From positions 14,391-78,390 of the forward strand of contig NZ_JBHTBQ010000007.1 of the NCBI RefSeq assembly GCF_042664895.1: 64,000 nucleotides of DNA, in the 5' to 3' direction. The position numbers and the translations under genes are program-made. The notes below the pieces were generated by a model. That model did no database searches. It was not told the DNA's origin and saw nothing but the letters and a program-made list of their open reading frames with translations. Origin of the DNA: Iodobacter arcticus (GTDB taxonomy: Bacteria; Pseudomonadota; Gammaproteobacteria; Burkholderiales; Chitinibacteraceae). Every line of letters starts with the position of its first letter. Positions within the stretch are counted from its first letter, which is position 1. Of this stretch, positions 52,714-60,633 are shown in pieces.

Positions 52714-55350
52714 TTAGCTAATTTTTACTTTCACTTGATCATTTTTCAGTGACAGCACAATCTTTTTCACCGGTTTACATGCCGACATTCTGGCCAGTAA
52801 ATCAGTAGAAATCTGTGCCAACACCGTGCGGGTCAGAATCGCATCAGCATCCCGCGCGCCGCTATCCACATCCATGCAGCGGTTGGCAATTGAATCAACC
52901 AGCTCGCTTGGGTACTCCAGCAGTGCACCGTGGTTTTGTGCGATACGACGGGCGATTTTTGCCAACTTCAGCCCTACAATCTTACGCAATACTTCATCCG
53001 AAATCGGGAAGTAAGGCACGATGGTTAAGCGGCCCAGAAACGCTGGTTTAAAGGCTTTTTGCAAGGTTGGGCGCAAAATTTCAATCAAATCATCAGCCGT
53101 TGGGTCACGTGTTACATCTTCAACCGTTACGCCATGCTCGCAAGCACGCATCACCAGATCGGTGCCGGTATTAGATGTCAGCAGGATAATGGTGTTTTTG
53201 AAATCGACTTCGCGCCCTTCGCTGTCTTCCAGTAGGCCTTTATCAAACACTTGGAAAAACAGCTCCATCACATCCGGGTGGGCTTTTTCGACTTCATCCA
53301 GCAACACCACCGAATAAGGCTTACGACGCACCGCTTCTGTCAGCACACCGCCCTCGCCATAACCCACATAACCCGGAGGCGAGCCTTTAAGGCCCGACAC
53401 ACTATGCGCCTCTTGGTATTCTGACATATTAATCGTGATCAGATTACGCTCGCCGCCGTATAAGGACTCAGCCAGAGCCAGCGCAGTTTCAGTTTTGCCC
53501 ACGCCAGATGGGCCAACCAGCATAAACACGCCCTTAGGCTTGCTTGGATCATCCAGATTGGCCTTGGCAATTTGCACGCGCTCGGCAATTTGCTCCAAGG
53601 CATGATCCTGACCGATCACCCTTTCCGCCAGCAAGCTCGCCAGCTTTTGCACCTGCACCAATTCATTGCTCACCATGCGGCCCAGCGGGATGCCTGTCCA
53701 GCCGGAAATCACATCGGCAATCACGCTTTCATCCACGCATTCGTAAGCCAGCTGATGCTGCTTTTGCAGCTCGCGCAGCTCGGTGCGCTTGGCTTGCAGT
53801 GGGCTAATTTTCTTGCCTTTGGCTGGCTTTGCCTCAGCAGCCTCAGCTTTTAGTGCTTCAATTTCACTAATTACCTGCTGCTGCACTGCCCATGCGGCTT
53901 GCAACAGCTGTAAATCACCTTCTAAGATTTCACGCTGGCCAGTGAGCTCGGCAATTCTTTCGCCGTGGCCTTCTTCTGTTTGCAGCGCCTTAATTTCGCG
54001 CTCGATATTGGCGATCAGCACTTCTACATTTTCGATAGGCGCCGGACGGCCAGAACGCGACAAAGCCACGCGGGCGCAGGCGGTATCGAGCACGCTGATG
54101 GCTTTGTCAGGTAGCTGACGGCCCGTGATATAGCGGCTGGATAGATGCACTGCGGCTACCACCGCCTCATTCATAATCACCACTTCGTGGTGCTTAGCCA
54201 TCGCATCGGTCAGGCCGCGCACCATTTGCACCGCAATGTCTGGTGCTGGTTCGTCCACTTTTACCACTTGAAAACGTCGCGCCAGCGCAGCGTCTTTTTC
54301 AAAATATTTTTTATATTCTGCCCATGTAGTGGCCGCAATCGTGCGCAACTCACCACGCGCCAAGGCGGGCTTTAATAAATTAGCCGCATCATTTTGCCCT
54401 GCCGCACCGCCCGCACCAATCAGCGTATGTGCTTCATCAATAAACAGAATAATGGGCACAGGGCTGGCTTTAACTTCATCAATCACCTGGCGCAAGCGGT
54501 TTTCAAACTCGCCTTTTACCGAAGCACCCGCTTGCAGCAAGCCCAAATCCAAGGTACGTAAAGTCACACCGCTCAGCACCGGTGGCACTTCACCGCTCAC
54601 AATTTTAAGCGCCAGGCCTTCCACCACGGCGGTTTTACCCACGCCCGGCTCGCCGGTTAAAATCGGGTTGTTTTGGCGGCGGCGTTGCAGAATATCGATC
54701 ATCTGGCGAATCTCGGTCTCACGCCCCAGCACCGGATCAATCTTGCCTAGGCGCGCCTGCGCAGTTAAATCAATCGTATATTTATCCAGCCCTGGGCTAC
54801 CACGGCGTGGCGCAGGCTGATCCAGATTCATATCTGGCGCTTCATCAGTTGGCAGGTTTTCTGAATTAGTCGCCGCCTCATTGCCATGCTGGCGTAAAGC
54901 CACATAGCCCTGCAAAGCGCGCTTGCCATCCATTTTGGCCAGCGTAGCCGAGCTGCCCTGCAAAGTGGCGCGTAAAGTATCATCCTGCACCAGCGCCAGC
55001 AGCAAATCCAAAGTAGAAACCGAATCCTGCCCCAGCTCTGCACTAGCCAGCAGCCATGCTTTTTCAAGCCACTTTGGCAGCCAGACAGACAACACCGGAT
55101 TGCGCGTGTTACCCGTGCGAAAGCGATCCAAAGCCGCATCCAGCTCTTTTTCTAACTGATCCAGACTCAAACCCAGAGAATGCAAAGCCGCCACCCCCGC
55201 ATTATCGTCCTGAGCCAGAATCGCCAGCACAACGTGTTCAATTTCAATCTCAAAATGAGTGCGCGACAAAGCACGACTAGCCGCCTCCTCCACCGCACGG
55301 CGGGCTGTAGGGGTAAGGCGGGAGATAAGAGCTTTAAGGGGGGTAGACAT
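52714..55350 (-). CDS. tssH: Type VI secretion ATPase TssH (ClpV)
   Basis: AAA+ unfoldase that disassembles the contracted TssBC sheath for reuse. The 878-residue protein has the ClpV N domain (ARRAVEEAASRALSRTHFEI), the first AAA+ module with Walker A GEPGVGKTAVVEG, a ClpB-like middle coiled coil (about 420-540) and the second module with GPSGVGKTETALALAE. The family segment SGWTGIPLGRMVSNE lies before it. Its target TssC is not encoded here. Together with the 482-residue gene and PAAR it forms a right-to-left run. Confidence 0.95.
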   Translation of the reverse strand: MSTPLKALISRLTPTARRAVEEAASRALSRTHFEIEIEHVVLAILAQDDNAGVAALHSLGLSLDQLEKELDAALDRFRTGNTRNPVLSVWLPKWLEKAWLLASAELGQDSVSTLDLLLALVQDDTLRATLQGSSATLAKMDGKRALQGYVALRQHGNEAATNSENLPTDEAPDMNLDQPAPRRGSPGLDKYTIDLTAQARLGKIDPVLGRETEIRQMIDILQRRRQNNPILTGEPGVGKTAVVEGLALKIVSGEVPPVLSGVTLRTLDLGLLQAGASVKGEFENRLRQVIDEVKASPVPIILFIDEAHTLIGAGGAAGQNDAANLLKPALARGELRTIAATTWAEYKKYFEKDAALARRFQVVKVDEPAPDIAVQMVRGLTDAMAKHHEVVIMNEAVVAAVHLSSRYITGRQLPDKAISVLDTACARVALSRSGRPAPIENVEVLIANIEREIKALQTEEGHGERIAELTGQREILEGDLQLLQAAWAVQQQVISEIEALKAEAAEAKPAKGKKISPLQAKRTELRELQKQHQLAYECVDESVIADVISGWTGIPLGRMVSNELVQVQKLASLLAERVIGQDHALEQIAERVQIAKANLDDPSKPKGVFMLVGPSGVGKTETALALAESLYGGERNLITINMSEYQEAHSVSGLKGSPPGYVGYGEGGVLTEAVRRKPYSVVLLDEVEKAHPDVMELFFQVFDKGLLEDSEGREVDFKNTIILLTSNTGTDLVMRACEHGVTVEDVTRDPTADDLIEILRPTLQKAFKPAFLGRLTIVPYFPISDEVLRKIVGLKLAKIARRIAQNHGALLEYPSELVDSIANRCMDVDSGARDADAILTRTVLAQISTDLLARMSACKPVKKIVLSLKNDQVKVKIS

Positions 55351-55549
55351 GGGATGGGTCCCGAAGAGTTATAAGAGTCTGAAATGAATGACCGCAACAA
55401 ATACACAAATTAGAAACAGCAAGCAATAATTTAATCTATTTACCAAATTTTTTGCCATCAGCTATTTTCACTGATGGCGGATATTTTGTAAAAACTTACA
55501 ACAGTTATTCCATCATCTAATAATCATTATGTACAAGCAAAACTTAAAC

Positions 55550-56002
55550 CTACTTCATTATATCTCTTGTTTTAATCACAAATTCTTCAGATTCTAAATT
55601 CATTGTTGTGATCTGCACAAGCTTACAATAAATCGCATCATTTTTTTTAAGCATATCAATTAATTCATCTTTGAAGTAGCTATCTTTTTCTTTATCCACA
55701 AAACTAACTTCAACATCCATACCGTTTTTATTAAAAACCAAACCATCCAAACTTCCTAAGCCTTGAATAAAATTAGATTCGGTATAGTGCCTTCCTTTAT
55801 CGGGAGTCGTACTACAAAAAAAAGCAGTTGCCGGATTTCCCCATGTTGTTGAAAAATTTATGGATATTCCAGACTCAGTCAAAACAGCCTTATTCACCTT
55901 CACTGTGCGCTCAAATGGCCGCACACCACTTAAATACCACACACAACATATTACAAACATAGCAACAGAAAATTTAACAAAACCCTTGCATAATTTTGCC
56001 AT
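55550..56002 (-). CDS. Unknown small membrane-anchored protein, island cassette 1
   Basis: About 150 residues from the ATG at 56002; TTG or GTG codons up to 56026 are alternatives. One N-terminal membrane segment (FVKFSVAMFVICCVWYLSG) is followed by a periplasm-facing domain (SGISINFSTTWGNPATAFFC). I do not recognise the family. The gene is A+T-rich and lies between tssH and a ~125-base repeat. A periplasmic anchor protein downstream of a VgrG-effector module could be an orphan immunity protein, but this is only inferred from context. Confidence 0.6.
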   Translation of the reverse strand: MAKLCKGFVKFSVAMFVICCVWYLSGVRPFERTVKVNKAVLTESGISINFSTTWGNPATAFFCSTTPDKGRHYTESNFIQGLGSLDGLVFNKNGMDVEVSFVDKEKDSYFKDELIDMLKKNDAIYCKLVQITTMNLESEEFVIKTRDIMK

Positions 56003-56026
56003 GCTCACCAAATTATTCCAATTCAA

Positions 56027-56353
56027 TTTTTTTAATAAATTTAAACATACAATTCAAAAACCACATACGAATACATATCCATTTAATTTTAGAAAATAAA
56101 CTCCGCACACATAAGAAACTAAGGATTTATATTATTTTCAACATACAAATATCAATTAAATTTCACATTAAAATTTTACTTAATATCGTAAAAATTACGG
56201 CAGGTTAGCCACAGGCGTAACCCGCCATTCTGTAACAAAAGCCGATCCGTTGATCCCTCTAATAAACAGACTTGATTCACCAATCACTTTGCGCAGATCA
56301 AGGCCTACCCTACACAGCTAACCCTACTTTTTTCGAGTCACTTTAAATTAATT
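56027..56353. other. A+T-rich gap containing island repeat copy A1
   Basis: No gene is seen. Bases 56027-56197 are very A+T-rich and may hold a promoter; the rest is repeat copy A1 (listed separately). Confidence 0.5.
56198..56321. repeat. Island repeat copy A1
   Basis: About 124 bases. It has GGCAGGTTAGCCACAGGCGT then AACCCGCC, a middle part with AGCCGATCCGTTGATC, and a right end GCGCAGATCAAGGCCTACCC. It is clearly the same element as the copies near 57,116, 57,854 and 59,485, but its outer arms have decayed. Confidence 0.85.
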
Positions 56354-57049
56354 TTATTTTGCACATTGCCGCAAAGCTTTTCTAGCAGATAAAATGTCTC
56401 TAATTTCATTTGGATTACCAAGACAATTATCATCTTGTGTAATAAAAACCTTACCATTTTTCTCACTAACTTTAAGTAAGATAGTCATTTTTTTCTCATT
56501 TTTTACATCAGCATCTACTTTCTGAACTGGCTTTACACTTTCTAATAAGTATCCAATCGTCATCAATAATGCATCCTGCCCTTTTGCTGCCCCTAACCCA
56601 TAAATACTACTACAGTAATTATGCTCTGACAGGTTAACTCTAAATGATGCCACTTTAATCATTTCATCGTCATGGACATATAACTCACAAACACCATTAT
56701 TTTTTATATTTGAACCCTTCTCAACAGTGTTTTTTTCTTTAGAAGCAAGTAACTTATTAACTTGATACTGCTGAGCCCAAATATAGTATTTTTTCTTATT
56801 TAAAAACATTCGGGCACGATCCTCGCCACCCGATGTTTTTTTATTCGTTAATTCAGCATTAACTCCAATATCACGGGCAACTGCACTTTCCCATTTCTCC
56901 ATAAAATTTCTAATATCATCCGCCTCTTCGGGCGACATAGAAATATATGGTTTATTACTTGCATAGCCTTGATCAAGGGAAAGTGCAGCATAAGCAGGAG
57001 CAGTTACTAACAAACAATAATTAAGTACCAAGATTGCAATAGTTTTCAT
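56354..57049 (-). CDS. Unknown exported protein, island cassette 2
   Basis: A 231-residue protein with a clear signal peptide (AILVLNYCLLVTAPAYA, cleavage likely after AYA) and an excellent AAAGGAGG ribosome site. The mature part has MSPEEADDIRNFMEKWESAV, a Lys-rich middle and a C-terminal stretch KKMTILLKVSEKNGKVFITQ with paired Cys residues. I do not recognise the family. Repeat copies A1 and A2 flank it on the two sides. Periplasmic location and context suggest an immunity-type role, unproven. Confidence 0.65.
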   Translation of the reverse strand: MKTIAILVLNYCLLVTAPAYAALSLDQGYASNKPYISMSPEEADDIRNFMEKWESAVARDIGVNAELTNKKTSGGEDRARMFLNKKKYYIWAQQYQVNKLLASKEKNTVEKGSNIKNNGVCELYVHDDEMIKVASFRVNLSEHNYCSSIYGLGAAKGQDALLMTIGYLLESVKPVQKVDADVKNEKKMTILLKVSEKNGKVFITQDDNCLGNPNEIRDILSARKALRQCAK

Positions 57050-57115
57050 GCCCCTCCTTTACTCCTTCATTATATTGATACGTTCTGTATATAGGTTTAT
57101 TATGATTCATAGCCA

Positions 57116-57240
57116 TGTATGGTGGGTTAGCCGCAGGTGTAACCCACCATTCAGTAACAAGAGCCGATCCGTCGATCGTTCCAATAGACAGGCTTGATCC
57201 ACCAATCACTCTGCGCAGGTCAGGACCCACCCTACACGGC
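57116..57240. repeat. Island repeat copy A2
   Basis: 125 bases. Left arm TGTATGGTGGGTTAGCCGCA, then GGTGTAACCCACCA; middle AGCCGATCCGTCGATCG; right arm GCGCAGGTCAGGACCCACCC and TACACGGC. GGTGGGTTA/TAACCCACC is a paired change from the GGCGGGTTA/TAACCCGCC of another copy, so stem pairing is kept. Confidence 0.88.
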
Positions 57241-57248
57241 TATGAAAT

Positions 57249-57779
57249 TTAAAATCCATCACCAGACTCAACGCTCAACCTAAAAATAGTTGCTCTTTTT
57301 TCCATATCTTTATCAAACGTAACAATACGACCCAACTTTGTACTAGGGTCATTTCCAATTGAATATGTGCATGTAAAATACGCAGAAGTTGTCCTCGGAT
57401 GCTGGCACTTCCCATATTTTTTAATTACTCTTTCATTCATTCTATCGAATGAATCCAAGCTGGTTACCAAAATAAAATCCTCAATCAATTTTTTGGATGT
57501 TTCATCATTAAGACCAATCAAAAATCTTGCGCTATCAATTTTGCATGCATACGCATAAGAGTAACCATTATGTGAAAAAGGATAAAGTATTTTCACCTCA
57601 TCTCTTCTGCATATATTTTCCAAAATGCGGTCTATTCGCCCAATTTTATTGCCAAGTATATTTTTATAATTTGTAAAATAGCCTACAAAGTCATCCTTAT
57701 TTAAAATATCAACAACTCGATCATTCGCCTCAGCAAATGAAGAATAAACCATCATCAGAAAAATTAAATTTTTAACCAT
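57249..57779 (-). CDS. Unknown exported protein, island cassette 3
   Basis: About 176 residues from the ATG at 57779 (an ATG at 57806 would add 9). The N terminus VKNLIFLMMVYSSFAEAND is a signal peptide. The mature protein has LNKDDFVGYFTNYKNILGNK, several Cys residues (ICRRDEV, YACKID, KCQHP, FTCTYS) suggesting disulfides, and ends in RATIFRLSVESGDGF. No family recognised. It lies between repeats A2 and A3. Confidence 0.62.
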   Translation of the reverse strand: MVKNLIFLMMVYSSFAEANDRVVDILNKDDFVGYFTNYKNILGNKIGRIDRILENICRRDEVKILYPFSHNGYSYAYACKIDSARFLIGLNDETSKKLIEDFILVTSLDSFDRMNERVIKKYGKCQHPRTTSAYFTCTYSIGNDPSTKLGRIVTFDKDMEKRATIFRLSVESGDGF

Positions 57780-57853
57780 TAGCAGCTGGTCCAATGAGAA
57801 ACGCATCTAAGCTAGACTTAGCATTCCAACAAAAAATAGAAAGAAAGTAACCA

Positions 57854-57978
57854 TGTAGGGCGGATTAGCCGCAGGCGTAACCCGCCACTTTATAACAAGA
57901 GCGGATCTGTCGATCGTTCTAATAAACATACTTGATCCATCGATCACTCTGCGCGGGTCAAGACCCGCCCTACACGGC
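57854..57978. repeat. Island repeat copy A3 (best-preserved outer arms)
   Basis: 125 bases with near-complete terminal inversion: TGTAGGGCGGATTAGCCGCA at the left and GCGGGTCAAGACCCGCCCTA plus CA at the right. Two internal hairpins (GGCGGATTA/TAACCCGCC and GCGGGTC/GACCCGC) flank a conserved middle with CGGATCTGTCGATCG. The fold would be a nested cruciform. Confidence 0.9.
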
Positions 57979-58007
57979 TTTAATCAACAAAGAACTCTTT
58001 TTATTTT

Positions 58008-58814
58008 TTACTTTATTTTAAATTCTCTATGCTCTTTTGCTTTACTAAATAATTTAATCTGACAACCCTCGTCCCAATGGCGAGAACAAGCAATGATATT
58101 TTTACTGGTCTTTTTATCAAAATCTATAGAAAAATCATAAAAAACATGGGCTATGCCGTCGCCAGTAGTAACATCTACACCTTTCCAATTAAATTGATAC
58201 TTCCCATTTTTTAAAAGTAAAATTGGTTCTTTCCATTCTTTATATGGTCCTTCAAAACCAAATAAGCCAATTAATACCGAATACTTCCTATCATACAAAT
58301 AATATTTTTTTTGCAAACTAGCCTCTGCATTCACATGCAGAGAAGAATACGCCAGCGACTGAAAGTAAATATATTCAGGAGTGCTATATAAGACGTTTAT
58401 CTTAGATGATTTCCCCCAAATAGCAGAGTCCAGAAAAAAACCATGAGTAACGTTATTTTCTACAATCTGTACTTCATTAGTAAAACCATCACTCTTCTTA
58501 TCTTCTTTTTTCTTCTCTCTTTTCATTTTCCCATCAAGGCTATAGTTAAATGTCAACAACCTAAGCGATAACCCTGTTTTCTTATCAACCAATGTATCAA
58601 AATCGTTAAGAACAGCCTCTCGCTTCCTTTTATTGTCATCCAATTTATCATTTATTCTCTTTGCCTTAATGAACTCTTCATAATTATTACAAGCCCCCAG
58701 AGTGCCAATAGTGCGACACTCTTCTTTATCAGATTCAACTTGTTCCTTGTACGCTGAATATGTAGGTAAAGAAAGAAAACTTATAAAAAATAAAAAAATC
58801 ATTTCTATAATCAT
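58008..58814 (-). CDS. Unknown exported protein, island cassette 4
   Basis: About 268 residues from the ATG at 58814, whose first residues (IIEMIFLFFISFLSLPTYSA) form a signal peptide. The frame stays open to 58892, but that upstream part is just translation of a perfect palindrome and is unlikely to be protein. The mature protein is Lys-rich in the first half (RINDKLDDNKRKREAVLNDF) and beta-rich and aromatic in the second (YLYDRKYSVLIGLFGFEGPY). Not recognised. It lies between repeat A3 and the palindrome. Confidence 0.62.
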   Translation of the reverse strand: MIIEMIFLFFISFLSLPTYSAYKEQVESDKEECRTIGTLGACNNYEEFIKAKRINDKLDDNKRKREAVLNDFDTLVDKKTGLSLRLLTFNYSLDGKMKREKKKEDKKSDGFTNEVQIVENNVTHGFFLDSAIWGKSSKINVLYSTPEYIYFQSLAYSSLHVNAEASLQKKYYLYDRKYSVLIGLFGFEGPYKEWKEPILLLKNGKYQFNWKGVDVTTGDGIAHVFYDFSIDFDKKTSKNIIACSRHWDEGCQIKLFSKAKEHREFKIK

Positions 58815-58826
58815 TAACACGCAGGG

Positions 58827-58878
58827 GGTGGCAGGTCTAACATTCCAACAAAAATGTTGGAATGTTAGACCTGCCACC
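58827..58878. repeat. Perfect 52-base palindrome (24-base arms, AAAA loop)
   Basis: GGTGGCAGGTCTAACATTCC plus AACA, loop AAAA, then the exact reverse complement ending GACCTGCCACC. No T run follows on either strand, so it is not a standard terminator. A diverged half-site sharing ATTCCAACAAAAA lies near 57,813-57,834. It sits just upstream of the cassette 4 start. Confidence 0.95.
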
Positions 58879-58963
58879 ATTTTCTTGGTCATTTGTTTTT
58901 ATTCAAAATAAAAGACCTGCCCCAAAGGTACACTTCTCAACAATCACAGCTAAATCCAATTAA

Positions 58964-59464
58964 TTAATTTTTTGATGAAATTGTTAATTTAAATTTCTTA
59001 TAAAATTTAAATTCCAATGGAATTTCATCCCCTGTTTCATCATCGATAGTACCAATTTCCATAAAACTCCCAACCTGGGTCACAGATGATTTCGCCCCAG
59101 ATGATGGCCTAAACACATGATTAACACCTACAGAATACATTTTTGCATTCACGCAAAGACCCTTTTTTGCTGAGAGAAACAAGCAACCATCCATAGAGCA
59201 AGCAGTCCCGATTGGCTTTATATTTTTTCCAATAAGTAATTTATATTTAGAATTTATAACCTTTGACTCTGCTCTACCATCATCGTAAATTGCACCAAAA
59301 TCTGCCTGCCCACTTACAATTTGATTATTCTCATCAAGAAGATATACCGCTAATTCACGTCCACTCTTAAACTTCAAACAAGGATCCATGATTTCATCAT
59401 TAGCGAAACAAGATGCTATTAATAAAGAAAAATAAAACAATACAAAAATAAAATATTTCATCAT
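58964..59464 (-). CDS. Unknown exported protein, island cassette 5
   Basis: About 166 residues from the ATG at 59464 (the next codon, 59461, is also ATG). The signal peptide is KYFIFVLFYFSLLIASCFAN. The mature part begins DEIMDPCLKFKSGRELAVYL, has GTACSMDGCLFLSAKKGLC (Cys pairs) and ends in a basic beta-like stretch FKFYKKFKLTISSKN. Family not recognised. The A4 repeat covers the bases just upstream of the start. Confidence 0.62.
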   Translation of the reverse strand: MMKYFIFVLFYFSLLIASCFANDEIMDPCLKFKSGRELAVYLLDENNQIVSGQADFGAIYDDGRAESKVINSKYKLLIGKNIKPIGTACSMDGCLFLSAKKGLCVNAKMYSVGVNHVFRPSSGAKSSVTQVGSFMEIGTIDDETGDEIPLEFKFYKKFKLTISSKN

Positions 59465-59484
59465 TACGCACTCAAGACTACTCA

Positions 59485-59602
59485 TGTATGGCGGGTTAAC
59501 CGTAGGCGTAACCCGCCACTCCGTAACAAAGCCAATAACACAACATGGACAAACTTGTCCCCCAACAACTCTGCGCGCATCACCACCACGTCCTGCACGG
59601 CT
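59485..59602. repeat. Island repeat copy A4 (right half diverged)
   Basis: 118 bases. The left half is well kept (TGTATGGCGGGTTAACCGTA, GGCGTAACCCGCCA). The right half has drifted (CTGCGCGCATCACCACCACG, TCCTGCACGGCTAG). It lies between the frameshifted immunity copy and cassette 5. Confidence 0.8.
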
Positions 59603-59675
59603 AGTTTATAGGAGCAATTAAACACTGCTCGGACTTGAATTCCTTCGCAATCAGTTAATGATAAGGATAGTAAAT

Positions 59676-60151
59676 TTATTTACTTTGGCTAATTTTCTTT
59701 CCGCACTTTAAATTTGTTGACATGGTTGAAATATTGCCACCAAATTCGCACCCATTCACTTTTCCACTAACTGGGCAGCCGAATCGCATTATTGGTGGTT
59801 CAATTTCCGAGAATCGATACTCGGTTTTATTATCGATCACCAGAATAAAGTCAGCATTTATTGGCAACCGAGCCGTTTTTAGCTCTGAGAAATCGATTTC
59901 TAACGTTGGTAAATATTCTGGCTTAGGCTGATAAAACTTTATACTTGTTTTTTCGATAACTGATTTTTTTTATCAAAAAATTTACTATCACCCTTGTATA
60001 TTTGCAACTCCGCTTGCTTGGGCAATTCGCCAACCCAGTCATGAATCAATACGGCAGCAGGTATAGATTCGCATTCACTTGCATGGGCTAAAAATGTCAT
60101 AGCCATGAAGATACCTGCCACGGTCATAGTTATCTGTTTCAATCCAGACAT
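59676..60151 (-). pseudogene. Frameshifted second copy of the putative immunity gene
   Basis: The first part (from the ATG at 60151: SGLKQITMTVAGIFMAMTFL, AHASECESIPAAVLIHDWVG) and the second part in another frame (PINADFILVIDNKTEYRFSE, FGCPVSGKVNGCEFGG) together match the intact neighbour along its length. Against the neighbour, one base is missing between about 59,945 and 59,990, next to a run of eight A on the coding strand; the first frame then stops at 59939. Likely a decaying duplicate. A slip in the A run, a sequencing error or frameshifting could also explain it. Confidence 0.8.
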
Positions 60152-60159
60152 AACATTTA

Positions 60160-60633
60160 TTATTTTTGCATTATTTTCTTTCCGCATTTAAATTCCGCAG
60201 ACATAACTGGAACACCGCCATAAAAACTACAAGCATTTACTTTACCTTCTAAGCGGCACCCAAGCCGTACTTTTGGCGGTTCAAGTTCAGAGAATCGATA
60301 CTCAATTTTATTATCGAGCACCAGAATAAAGTTAGCATCTATCGGCAATTTAGTTGTTTTTAACTCTACAAAATCTATTTCTAAAGTCGGTAGAATTTCC
60401 GGTCTAGGCTGATAAAACTTTATATTATAATTCTCAACAACCGACTTTATTTCACCAACAAACTTGCCATCATTCTTGTATATTTTCAATTCAGCTTTTT
60501 TAGGCAATTCACCTATCCAATGATCGATCAATATAGCAGCAGGCATAGACTCGCATTCACTTGCATGGGCAGCAAATGTCATGCTCATGAAAATACCTAT
60601 TACGATCTTAGTTGTATGCTTCAATATGGCCAT
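60160..60633 (-). CDS. Putative periplasmic immunity protein for the papain-like effector
   Basis: A 157-residue protein from the ATG at 60633, with a signal peptide (KIVIGIFMSMTFAAHASE). The mature part carries two Cys pairs (ECESMPAA; LGCRLEGKVNACSFYGG; EFKCGKK) and a beta-rich centre (PRPEILPTLEIDFVELKTTK). Family not recognised. It overlaps the effector gene end by 26 bases, the usual effector-immunity coupling. Its export implies that the effector acts in the periplasm. A diverged and frameshifted copy follows at once. Confidence 0.72.
   Translation of the reverse strand: MAILKHTTKIVIGIFMSMTFAAHASECESMPAAILIDHWIGELPKKAELKIYKNDGKFVGEIKSVVENYNIKFYQPRPEILPTLEIDFVELKTTKLPIDANFILVLDNKIEYRFSELEPPKVRLGCRLEGKVNACSFYGGVPVMSAEFKCGKKIMQK

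Noticed and set aside
58815..58892. N-terminal extension of cassette 4 up to 58892
   Set aside because: This part is translation of the perfect palindrome. The signal peptide begins at the ATG at 58814, so the extension is not accepted as protein.
56198..59602. Island repeats as integron attC sites
   Set aside because: The layout of gene plus palindrome resembles integron cassettes, but the ends do not fit the RYYYAAC/GTTRRRY core sites (GTTAGCC fails), no integrase is visible, and similar elements occur at unrelated chromosomal gaps.
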